A DNA stretch of 10,166 bases from JALVIU01 sp964462295 (GTDB lineage: Bacteria > Atribacterota > JALVIU01): positions 1-10,166 of the forward strand of contig CAYWXH010000062.1 of the NCBI GenBank assembly GCA_964462295.1, read 5' to 3'. The notes under the pieces are model-generated. The model saw nothing but the letters and a program-made list of their open reading frames with translations. It did no database searches and was not told the DNA's origin. Within the stretch, counting starts at the first letter, position 1. Every line of letters starts with the position of its first letter. A program made the translations under genes and the position numbers. Below are positions 1 through 6,181 of the stretch, one piece after another.

Positions 1-1
1 G

Positions 2-31
2 AAGGCAAAAAAGGTGGAGGAGCTGTTGTAG
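2..31 (+). CDS. possible C-terminal tail of an upstream gene (partial)
   Basis: In the frame starting at base 2 the first nine codons read KAKKVEELL and end in TAG at 29-31. A short, charged, helix-like tail ending just before a repeat array would be typical of a gene end. The piece is too short to identify. Another frame starting at base 1 stays open to 297, but it runs straight through the palindromic repeats and is unlikely to be real. The call rests only on composition and position. Confidence 0.3.
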   Translation, partial: KAKKVEELL

Positions 32-47
32 GGACTAAGCCCCCAAT

Positions 48-221
48 TGTCATTGCGAGGAAGGGCGTCTTTTGCCCTGACGAAGCAATCTCCGGTACCC
101 AAGGCGCATTGGGAAACGCAAAAGAGAGATTGCCACGGGCCACTTCCGTGGCCCTCGCAATGACAAGGGAAAGAGTGGGGTCTCGCAATGACAAAACCGT
201 GAGGGACCGCAGATTGCCACG
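48..221 (+). repeat. left arm of long inverted repeat
   Basis: These 174 bases match the reverse complement of 6335-6507. Bases 153-221 match 6335-6403 at 68 of 69 positions. Bases 48-134 match about 6421-6507 with only a few differences. The arms differ in the hairpin between these blocks: the left has a GGGCCAC/GTGGCCC stem, the right a GGCTC/GAGCC stem. The two arms bracket the segment from yjjX to the chemoreceptor in opposite orientation. Confidence 0.88.
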
Positions 222-326
222 CCTCCTTACGGAGGCTCGCAATGACAAGAGAGGGAAAGAGCGAGACCTCGCAATGAGAGGGGAAAAGACCTCGTAATGA
301 CGGCACCCAGAAGGCCTTGCAATAAC
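48..326. repeat. left array of ATTGC/GCAAT palindromic repeats
   Basis: The stretch is built from modules that begin TGTCATTGCGAG and end GCAATCT, or the reverse complement, each enclosing a variable hairpin. Visible hairpins are AGGGC/GCCCT at 61-78, GGGCCAC-TTCC-GTGGCCC at about 137-154 and GCCTCC-TTAC-GGAGGC at about 221-236. Toward the right edge the modules decay: CTCGCAATGAG, CTCGTAATGAC, then CCTTGCAATAAC at 315-326. No protein-coding signal is credible here. This is a REP- or MITE-like family; no transposase that could move it lies in the window. Confidence 0.9.
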
Positions 327-343
327 AAAAACAGTTTTACAAT
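317..343 (+). promoter_or_regulatory. weak candidate promoter for yjjX
   Basis: TTGCAA at 317-322 and TACAAT at 338-343 are separated by 15 bases, which is shorter than the preferred 17. The -10-like box is good, and it lies 14 bases before the ribosome binding site. The -35-like box falls inside the last degenerate repeat module, so the match could be accidental. Confidence 0.3.
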
Positions 344-369
344 AGGTGAAATAAGTAAGGAGATTGTAT

Positions 370-903
370 ATGCCAAAAATCATAGTAGGTTCAAAAAATC
401 CTGTAAAAATAGAGGCAACCCGGGAAGCCTTTTCAAGGTTTTTCAATGATCTAAACATAGAGGGCATAGATGCACCTTCTCTAGTTCCCTCTCAACCCAT
501 AGATAAAGAGGTATGGGATGGTGCAAAAAACAGGGCATCGTACCTCTACAAACTACGCAAAGAAGGTGATTATTTCGTAGGGATAGAAGGGGGGCTCTAC
601 AGCTTCCCATATGGGGTGTTTGAATTAGGGGTTACATGCATAATCTCTGGGGAAGGGGAGATTTCCTTTGGGGGTGCACCCTTTTTCTCACTTCCCCCAC
701 ATGTTACAGATAGAGTAATGAAAAGGGAAGAACTAAGTAGCGTACTAGATGAAATACTAAATACAAAGGATATAGGGAAGAAAGAAGGGGCGATAGGGTA
801 TCTTACAAAACATATGGTCTTAAGGAAAGATCTCTATATACAAAGCACTATTATGGCCCTTGTTCCCTTTTTAAATCCCACACTGTTTCACCATAAAAAT
901 TAA
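370..903 (+). CDS. yjjX: inosine/xanthosine triphosphatase, YjjX (DUF84) family
   Basis: The protein has 177 residues. Enzymes of this family hydrolyse non-canonical purine nucleoside triphosphates such as ITP and XTP in the cytoplasm and keep deaminated bases out of nucleic acid. Visible family motifs are S8-K-N-P-V-K13 near the N terminus, S41-Q-P, GAKNRA at 51-56, VGIEGG at 70-75, and a C-terminal EGAIGYLT at 139-146 followed by R152. The length is normal for the family. ATG370 is chosen because AAGGAG at 357-362 sits 7 bases upstream; an in-frame TTG at 364 lies too close to that site. The gene stands between the left repeat array and the receiver gene, 78 bases upstream of the latter, and may be cotranscribed with it. 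Family assignment is from recognised motifs; substrate preference is inferred. Confidence 0.85.
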   Translation: MPKIIVGSKNPVKIEATREAFSRFFNDLNIEGIDAPSLVPSQPIDKEVWDGAKNRASYLYKLRKEGDYFVGIEGGLYSFPYGVFELGVTCIISGEGEISFGGAPFFSLPPHVTDRVMKREELSSVLDEILNTKDIGKKEGAIGYLTKHMVLRKDLYIQSTIMALVPFLNPTLFHHKN

Positions 904-981
904 AGAAAGGATGGGCACAGCCTTTCATATCTTTTACTCCAAAGATTAAAAATCAAAAAGGAAGGGAAGGAGGATAAAAGA

Positions 982-1377
982 ATGGGAGAGGAAAAAAAGA
1001 AGAGGGTACTTCTCATGGATGATGATGAGTTTATTCGGGATGTTGTATCAGACCAGATCTCTTTTTTGGGGTATGAGATTGAACTTGCAGAAGATGGAAG
1101 AGAGGCCATAGAACTTTACAAAAAGAGAAAAGAAGAAGGAAAATCTTTTGATCTTATTATAATGGACCTTACAATAAAAGGTGGTATGGGAGGGGAAGAG
1201 GCTATAGCTGAGATAAGAAAACTTGATAAAGATCTGCCTGTTGTAGTCTCTACAGGATACTCTGATGATGATATAGTTAGAAATTATAAGTCTTACGGTT
1301 TTTCTGGTGTACTTACAAAACCTTTCAAAATGGATGAGCTAAAAAAACTAATAGAGGAACTTACAGAAAGAGATTAA
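982..1377 (+). CDS. stand-alone response-regulator receiver domain protein
   Basis: The 131 residues are a single receiver domain with no output domain. The acidic pocket is D13-D14-D15, the phosphoacceptor is D62 in IIMDL, the switch residue is probably T91 in STGYS, and the conserved lysine is K113 in TKPF. The STGYSDD and GVLTKPF style resembles receivers carried at the C-terminal end of hybrid histidine kinases more than CheY, but this is impression, not alignment. ATG982 is supported by AAGGAGG at 967-973, 8 bases upstream. No histidine kinase, CheA or other chemotaxis gene is adjacent, so the partner is unknown. Its stop codon (TAA at 1375-1377) overlaps the stop of the convergent cbiO, leaving no room for a terminator between them. 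Confidence 0.92.
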   Translation: MGEEKKKRVLLMDDDEFIRDVVSDQISFLGYEIELAEDGREAIELYKKRKEEGKSFDLIIMDLTIKGGMGGEEAIAEIRKLDKDLPVVVSTGYSDDDIVRNYKSYGFSGVLTKPFKMDELKKLIEELTERD

Positions 1378-2078
1378 AGCCCATACTTTTCAAGGATATA
1401 TTCGTTATGTAGTATATAGGATGGAGGACCTTGCCAGAGTAATTTACCATCTTTTAAAACTAAAACTCTATCACAGAGAGATTCCACAAGCAAAAGGTCA
1501 TGAGTTGCTATAATCTTTGTTTTTTTCATATTCCCAAGGAGCTTGGTAAACAATCTTTTTCCGCGAGGGTCAAGTCCTGATAGGGGCTCATCGAAAAGTA
1601 GTATCTCAGGGTCCATAGAAAGTATACTGGCAAGGGCTACCCTTTTTTTCTCTCCTATGCTTAGATGATGGGAAATCCTATCGGAAAATCCGGGGAGCCC
1701 AACCAAAGAAAGCGCAGTCTTTACCCTCTCTTTTACTTCACATAAAGGAAGTTCCATATTTATGGGACCAAAGGCTACATCTTCGTATACTGTAGGAGAA
1801 AAAAGCTGGGTATCTGGGTCTTGAAATACAAACCCCATTATCTGGCGTACCTTCCTCATACTCTTTCTATCCAGACTCATTCCCTTTATTTTTATCTCTC
1901 CTCTACCTCTAAATATACCCAAAAGAGAGAGAAGAAGTGTGGTTTTACCTGCACCATTGGGACCTATTATCCCAATACACTCATACTCCCCTACAGAAAA
2001 ACTTATCCTATCAAGTGCCAATCTTCCATCTGGATAAGTATAGCTATAATCTCTAACCTCAATTATCGAGTTTTCCAT
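1374..2078 (-). CDS. cbiO: cobalt/nickel ECF transporter ATPase, CbiO/NikO type
   Basis: This 234-residue ABC ATPase powers the energy-coupling-factor metal importer on the inner face of the membrane. Motifs in order: Walker A GPNGAGKTT at 39-47, Q-loop Q86 in FQDPD, signature LSIGEKKR at 139-146, Walker B ILLFDEP at 159-165 with catalytic E164, D-loop SGLD at 167-170 and switch H193. The signature is LSIGE rather than LSGGQ, a variant I recall from CbiO proteins. The frame is open 16 codons further upstream, but the start at 2078 aligns with the usual CbiO N terminus and has GAGGG just upstream. It overlaps the end of cbiQ by 20 bases, which suggests translational coupling. It is the last gene of the operon, and its TAA overlaps the stop of the convergent receiver gene. 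Confidence 0.93.
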   Translation of the reverse strand: MENSIIEVRDYSYTYPDGRLALDRISFSVGEYECIGIIGPNGAGKTTLLLSLLGIFRGRGEIKIKGMSLDRKSMRKVRQIMGFVFQDPDTQLFSPTVYEDVAFGPINMELPLCEVKERVKTALSLVGLPGFSDRISHHLSIGEKKRVALASILSMDPEILLFDEPLSGLDPRGKRLFTKLLGNMKKTKIIATHDLLLVESLCDRVLVLKDGKLLWQGPPSYILHNEYILEKYGL

Positions 2079-2685
2079 CAAACCCTCTAAGGAGCATTGC
2101 ATCATATATCCTCTCCCCTCTTTCATATGCCTTTATAAAAAGAAGACCTATAATATTTGCATATACCCTTATTTGTGTCCATCTATTTTTCCCAAAATTT
2201 CTAAGTTCTCGTGCCTTTTCCATATCTTTTGCAACCTTTAAAAACATATACATATATCTATACATAAAAGAGATAAGCATTATAAATATATGCGGAACTC
2301 CCAAAACCCTAAGCCCCCTTATGATTTCCGGAAAAGGTGTATTAATGTACAAAAGGGTAAGTGCCCACATAGAAAGCCAGGCTTTAAGGATCACAGTAAA
2401 AAACATTATAGCCCCTTTTTGGTAAAAGACTATACCCTGCCACTCAAATATAGGAATACCTCCTTTCTTAAAGGGAAGAAAAATAGCCACAAATACTACA
2501 AAAGGAAGAAGAGAGAGGGTTTTCTTTATAAAAAAAGATAGAGAAAGTTTTGATATAATGAAAAAAATAGATATAGCAACAACTCCTCCCAAAAATATAT
2601 AATAGTTTCGAAAGGGGGTCATTACTATAATCAGAATAAATAGAAAAGTAAATACTATCTTTAAAGTGACTGGGGTTTTCCTCAT
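2059..2685 (-). CDS. cbiQ: cobalt/nickel ECF transporter transmembrane protein, CbiQ/NikQ type
   Basis: This 208-residue integral membrane protein is the T component that links the ATPase to the metal-binding M subunit. Several strongly hydrophobic segments fill residues 7-105 and another lies near 130-150. Family motifs are visible: RGLRVLGVP around residues 124-132, and the C-terminal YERGERIYDAMLLRGFDG, which contains the coupling motif. It is somewhat shorter than most CbiQ proteins I know of, mainly at the N terminus. Its ATG overlaps the stop of the preceding gene in ATGA (2682-2685), and its 3' end overlaps cbiO by 20 bases. Such tight packing indicates a single coupled transcript. Confidence 0.92.
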   Translation of the reverse strand: MRKTPVTLKIVFTFLFILIIVMTPFRNYYIFLGGVVAISIFFIISKLSLSFFIKKTLSLLPFVVFVAIFLPFKKGGIPIFEWQGIVFYQKGAIMFFTVILKAWLSMWALTLLYINTPFPEIIRGLRVLGVPHIFIMLISFMYRYMYMFLKVAKDMEKARELRNFGKNRWTQIRVYANIIGLLFIKAYERGERIYDAMLLRGFDGKLDN

Positions 2686-2969
2686 CTTTTTCTCAAACTC
2701 TTTAGGATATATCCACTACCGAATGCAACTACGAAAACAATAAGTATACCAAAAAGACCTGCCAAAGATGTAGCAATCTTCTCATTTTTTACAAGGGGAA
2801 ATGTATAATTAGGGATAGGACCCTTTACTATAGCGCTAACCTCTTTATGTACAAAACCAAGGTTTTCAGAAACTCGCTCAAGCCCATCAGGAAATGATGA
2901 TGCAAAGGGAGAGAGAAAGACTGCAAGCACTACAGAGATAATGAATCCGCCTATAATAAACCTTTTCAT
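2682..2969 (-). CDS. small PDGLE-domain subunit of the Ni/Co transporter (NikN-like)
   Basis: The protein has 95 residues. It has an N-terminal membrane helix (about 4-22), then the PDGLE motif at 27-31 in an extracytoplasmic loop, and a second membrane helix (about 66-90) ending in a basic tail. The PDGLE domain is known from proteins linked or fused to CbiM/NikM, where it acts as the accessory N component. From memory, classical CbiN lacks this motif, so I read it as NikN-like, which leans toward nickel. The start at 2969 is chosen because it begins the first membrane helix and follows a G-rich site in the end of cbiM. Only 2 bases separate it from the cbiM stop. A longer open frame upstream is the antisense-free overlap of cbiM and encodes an unlikely cysteine-rich sequence. 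Confidence 0.85.
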   Translation of the reverse strand: MKRFIIGGFIISVVLAVFLSPFASSFPDGLERVSENLGFVHKEVSAIVKGPIPNYTFPLVKNEKIATSLAGLFGILIVFVVAFGSGYILKSLRKR

Positions 2970-2971
2970 AT

Positions 2972-3613
2972 CTAATACCCCCCTTCGGGAACAAGAAGGT
3001 CTATCCTTACCTTTTTGATAAATCCAAGCACAAGAACTGTTATAATTCCCTCTCCAGTTCCGATAAGTGCATGGATCCCTACCATAGCAGGAAGTGAGAG
3101 AGCTAATGGAACAGTACCAGATATGGAAAGCTCTATTGCGCAAAAAGATGCTGCAAGTACTGTTGCAATCCATGATGCCAAAAATGCCGGTGCAAATAAT
3201 ACCCCTGTCCTCCTACTCATAACAGTTGATAACCATCTATAGATGTAATAGCCTAAGAAACTACCTATAATCCCCATGTTGAAGATATTTGCACCTAATG
3301 CGGTAAGGCCTCCATCCTGAAAGATAAGACACTGCACCACAAGTACAGTAGTCATAACCAAAAGTCCTGCCCATGGCCCAAGTAAAATAGCGGCAAGCAC
3401 CCCTCCTACAAAATGTCCTGATGTCCCACCCATAACAGGGAAATTAAGCATCTGTGCAGCAAAAATAAAGGATGCTGTAACACCCATAAGGGGTATTTTT
3501 TTCTCATCAATTTCTTTTTCTACCTTTTTAATAGCATAGCCTACTGCACTCCCCGATATGCCCCACATCGCAACCCAAGTTTTCGTATCCAAAAAACCAT
3601 CCGGTATGTGCAT
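2972..3613 (-). CDS. cbiM: nickel/cobalt-binding membrane subunit, CbiM/NikM
   Basis: The 213-residue protein starts MHIPDG, the hallmark of the family. In the NikM structure the metal is held by the N-terminal amine, His2 and His67, and here H2 and H67 (in GTSGHFVGG) are both at exactly these positions. Further conserved stretches are QCLIFQDGG at 94-102, LGANIFNMG at 106-114 and HALIGTGEG at 181-189. Most of the rest is hydrophobic and membrane-spanning. The start at 3613 is fixed both by the functional N terminus and by GAAGGAGGG just upstream. The frame is open 20 codons further, but such an extension would destroy the metal site. It is the first gene of the operon. Whether the substrate is Ni2+ or Co2+ cannot be read directly. 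Confidence 0.95.
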   Translation of the reverse strand: MHIPDGFLDTKTWVAMWGISGSAVGYAIKKVEKEIDEKKIPLMGVTASFIFAAQMLNFPVMGGTSGHFVGGVLAAILLGPWAGLLVMTTVLVVQCLIFQDGGLTALGANIFNMGIIGSFLGYYIYRWLSTVMSRRTGVLFAPAFLASWIATVLAASFCAIELSISGTVPLALSLPAMVGIHALIGTGEGIITVLVLGFIKKVRIDLLVPEGGY

Positions 3614-3644
3614 TTTTCCCTCCTTCGGTAATACTTTTGAGAAA

Positions 3645-3673
3645 AATGTAACACAAATTTCGAATTTTGTCAA
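3645..3673 (-). promoter_or_regulatory. promoter of the cbiM operon
   Basis: On the minus strand a perfect -35 TTGACA (3673-3668) is followed after exactly 17 bases by TACATT (3650-3645). The expected start of transcription is near 3638, giving a leader of only about 25 bases before cbiM. That is far too short for a cobalamin riboswitch. Confidence 0.8.
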
Positions 3674-3690
3674 TACTTATTTCGAATTTT
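3657..3690 (-). promoter_or_regulatory. two identical operator-like 12-mers at the cbiM promoter
   Basis: ATTTCGAATTTT occurs at 3657-3668 and again at 3679-3690 (plus-strand reading), each with a TTCGAA palindromic core. The copies are 22 bp apart, about two helical turns, so proteins bound to both would sit on the same DNA face. One copy fills the spacer just downstream of the -35 box; the other ends 5 bases upstream of it. This layout fits a repressor. It does not resemble the NikR or Fur consensus sites that I know. Confidence 0.55.
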
Positions 3691-3703
3691 TAAAATTTTA
3701 ACG

Positions 3704-3736
3704 CAAAAAATAAGGGGCTACCTATAAGTAGCCCCT
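3704..3736 (-). terminator. intrinsic terminator after the chemoreceptor gene
   Basis: On the minus strand, AGGGGCTAC (3736-3728) pairs with GTAGCCCCT (3721-3713) around a 6-base loop. This 9-bp stem is followed within 2 bases by six Ts (3710-3705). It begins 17 bases past the chemoreceptor stop and separates that transcript from the cbiM promoter. Confidence 0.88.
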
Positions 3737-3752
3737 ATAATGAGAAACTATC

Positions 3753-6002
3753 CTATTCTGCTTTAAACCCTTTTACCATATCATCAAGGCCCTCTGCCAG
3801 TTCCTTAATATGCGCGGAATCTTCTCCTAATTCTCTTGTAATATCTGCATTTTCTTGTGCCATATTTGCAACATTTTCCACACTCTTCCTAAGCTCATCG
3901 ATCCCTGCTGCCTGCTCATCTGTAGCCATAGATATTTCAGAGAGTCTATTATTTATCTCTTTTATTTCATTATCTATAAGTTCCATACGTTCCTGTCCCT
4001 CTTCTATAAGCTCTCCGATCTCTTTTATATACTCACCATTTTCTACTATCTTATCATGTAATACCACTTCACTTTCTTTTTCTTGACTCATATTCTTATA
4101 AACTAAATCTACAATAGATGAGATCTCTTCTATACCATCTTGGATCTGGTTAAACATGTTCCCTGCCTGTTTTGCAAGCTCCATACCAGATTCTGATTCT
4201 TTTACCCCTTTCAAAGATGCAGATATAGCAGTTTTTATTTCAGTCTGTATTCCTTTTATAAGATTATTTATCTCACCTGCCGCCTGTTGTGAACGCTCTG
4301 CAAGTTTTCTTACCTCATCTGCAACAACTGCAAACCCTTTTCCTGCATCCCCTGCACGGGCTGCCTCAATTGCTGCATTTAGTGCAAGAAGATTTGTCTG
4401 ATCCGCTATGTCTGATATTACCTCTGTAATCTTTCCTATCTCTTCTGATGATTTGCCTAATTTATCAATAATCTTTCCAATCTCATCCATCCTTTTATTT
4501 ATCGTACTCATACCCTCTACTGTATTTTCTATACCCTGTCCACCTTCATTTGCAAGGGCCTTTACCTCTTCTCCTTTTTCTTTTGCCTGTGTGATTATTT
4601 CCATAGTTTTATCTATCATCTCTTCTAATTGCTCCATAGCCCCTGTGATAAGAGAAGAATTATCTATCACCATTTTAGATTTCTCTGTCATATCCTTATT
4701 TATCTTTGTAGTATCATCCACCTCACCTACTATTTTTTCTGTATAACCAGATATATTCTTTGCATTTCTCGCTACTTCTTCCACTGAAGAACTTACCTCC
4801 TCCACTGTAGCTGCCGTCTCTTCAGAGGTGGAGGCAAGGGATTGGGATATATCATTTAATTTCTCTGAGGCATTATGTACATCAGATGAAGCTTTAAGAA
4901 GTTCGACAGATTCATTTTTAAGCTGTTTCAGTATATCTTTTATGCCATCAAGCAACCTATTTAGAGACCCAGCAAGAATGCCTGTCTCATCATTTCTTTT
5001 AATCTCTATCCTTTCCGTAAGGTCTGCCTTACCCTCCTGAAAATCTTTAGAAAATTTATCCATAAGATTTGTGACTTTTATTAAAGGTACAGTAATACTA
5101 TTTGTAATAAAATACAAAAGGATAAGAATAATAATAAGAAGGGCTATCCCAGTCCCAATCTGGACTATTAGATTGGATCTCATTATGCCGAGAACCTCTC
5201 TTCTATCTTTTAGTATCTCAACTACACCTACAACCTTTCCTGAAAAATCCCTTACAGGGCCTATTATAACTGCATAAGGTATTCCATCTAATGTGGTATA
5301 TACCGTACTGAGTTTACCATTGTCCAATACATCTTTTATCTTATCACCCCTGTAGGCCTCTTTTATCGTAGATGCAAGTACCTTATAATTCCCATCTTCT
5401 TCGATAAATACTTGATAATCCACACCATATGACTTTTTCAATCTCTCCACAAACGGATCTCCAAAAGAGATACCAAACTCTACACTTCCTATATGTTTTC
5501 CCTGGTAAAAGACAGGTACTACACCCCTTATACCAAACCCTGCAACACCCTTTTCAAGACCTGACACAGGGACCTTTTCCTTATTACATTTAACTACTGT
5601 AAATCTAAAAGATGAAAGGTCATCTCCGAATTTTTTAGGTTTATGTACTCTTAAAAAAGAGATAGCAGGGGGTTTATGAAATTGAAACTGTTTTATCCAC
5701 CCTTCATCACTTAACTTTTTAAATACAGGGATAAACATCTCTTTGAGCTTTTCTCTATCCCCTTTTGCAAATGCCTCTTGAACATCTGGAATAAGTGCAA
5801 CCTCCTCTGCCATAACAGTTGCCATATCTGCCTTGGCTTTTATCTCATTTAAAAATGTTTTATACAAATTCGTAAGTTCTTTCTTTTCCGAAAGTGAGAT
5901 TACCCTTGTGGTATTTTTATAACCCATATATAGAAAAACTAAAGAAAGAATAATTATCATTAACCCTATAGAAACTATAAGTTTTGTTTTAATAGACTTC
6001 AT
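3753..6002 (-). CDS. methyl-accepting chemotaxis protein with periplasmic CACHE sensor
   Basis: This 749-residue transmembrane chemoreceptor should signal through CheA/CheW. Order: membrane helix about 8-28; extracytoplasmic sensor about 30-275, with FQFHKPP and FGDDLSSFR (106-133) and GFGIRGVVPVF (155-165), typical of a double-CACHE (dCache_3-like) domain; second membrane helix about 278-299; HAMP about 300-355 with P306; then a long coiled-coil hairpin. The tip around QTNLLALNAAIEAARAG (535-551) is fully conserved. Candidate methylation sites are E394-E395 and E696-Q697. There is no C-terminal CheR-tether pentapeptide. The hairpin arms are about 70 residues longer on each side than in E. 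coli Tsr. The start at 6002 begins right before the first membrane helix and has GGGGGAG upstream. The gene is monocistronic, with its own promoter and terminator. The ligand is unknown. Confidence 0.95.
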   Translation of the reverse strand: MKSIKTKLIVSIGLMIIILSLVFLYMGYKNTTRVISLSEKKELTNLYKTFLNEIKAKADMATVMAEEVALIPDVQEAFAKGDREKLKEMFIPVFKKLSDEGWIKQFQFHKPPAISFLRVHKPKKFGDDLSSFRFTVVKCNKEKVPVSGLEKGVAGFGIRGVVPVFYQGKHIGSVEFGISFGDPFVERLKKSYGVDYQVFIEEDGNYKVLASTIKEAYRGDKIKDVLDNGKLSTVYTTLDGIPYAVIIGPVRDFSGKVVGVVEILKDRREVLGIMRSNLIVQIGTGIALLIIILILLYFITNSITVPLIKVTNLMDKFSKDFQEGKADLTERIEIKRNDETGILAGSLNRLLDGIKDILKQLKNESVELLKASSDVHNASEKLNDISQSLASTSEETAATVEEVSSSVEEVARNAKNISGYTEKIVGEVDDTTKINKDMTEKSKMVIDNSSLITGAMEQLEEMIDKTMEIITQAKEKGEEVKALANEGGQGIENTVEGMSTINKRMDEIGKIIDKLGKSSEEIGKITEVISDIADQTNLLALNAAIEAARAGDAGKGFAVVADEVRKLAERSQQAAGEINNLIKGIQTEIKTAISASLKGVKESESGMELAKQAGNMFNQIQDGIEEISSIVDLVYKNMSQEKESEVVLHDKIVENGEYIKEIGELIEEGQERMELIDNEIKEINNRLSEISMATDEQAAGIDELRKSVENVANMAQENADITRELGEDSAHIKELAEGLDDMVKGFKAE

Positions 6003-6049
6003 AATAGTCTCCCCCTTTTTTGATAAGATTTAAGTTTTTGTATAAAATT

Positions 6050-6078
6050 ATTTTATAATAATACTTAAATATTGTCAA
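6050..6078 (-). promoter_or_regulatory. promoter of the chemoreceptor gene
   Basis: On the minus strand TTGACA (6078-6073) is followed after 17 bases by TAAAAT (6055-6050), with an overlapping TATAAA two bases earlier. The leader would be about 40 bases. I see no sigma28 flagellar-type promoter here, so the receptor appears to be transcribed by the housekeeping sigma factor. Confidence 0.72.
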
Positions 6079-6122
6079 TTAATTTTTGATGCTAAAAAAT
6101 TATTAAAGAGAATAAAAACTAC

Positions 6123-6163
6123 AAAGTGTACTTTTTTTATTATGAAAACAAAAAGTTCACTTT
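6123..6163. repeat. AT-rich imperfect inverted repeat upstream of the chemoreceptor
   Basis: AAAGTGTACTTTTT (6123-6136) is the reverse complement of AAAAAGTTCACTTT (6150-6163) except for one base. The arms are separated by 13 bases. On the plus strand the second arm runs into six Ts, like a terminator, but no rightward gene precedes it. It lies 45 bases upstream of the chemoreceptor -35 box, where an activator or repressor could bind, and it also marks the left edge of the big repeat array. Function unknown. Confidence 0.5.
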
Positions 6164-6181
6164 TTTGGTCTCTACATACCA

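Noticed and set aside
109..297. 62-codon open frame in the left array
   Set aside because: It is repeat sequence read as protein and has no Shine-Dalgarno site; the same pattern appears in reverse in the right array.
905..926. Terminator between yjjX and the receiver gene
   Set aside because: GAAAGG/CCTTTC forms only a 6-bp stem with a 10-base loop and no proper T run. Too weak to call.
3614..3673. Longer CbiM with 20 more N-terminal residues
   Set aside because: The family needs MHIPDG at its very N terminus for metal binding, and the strong ribosome binding site lies directly before that methionine, inside the extension.
3613..3760. Cobalamin riboswitch before the cbiM operon
   Set aside because: The leader from the clear promoter to the start codon is only about 25 bases and no B12-box-like sequence is present.
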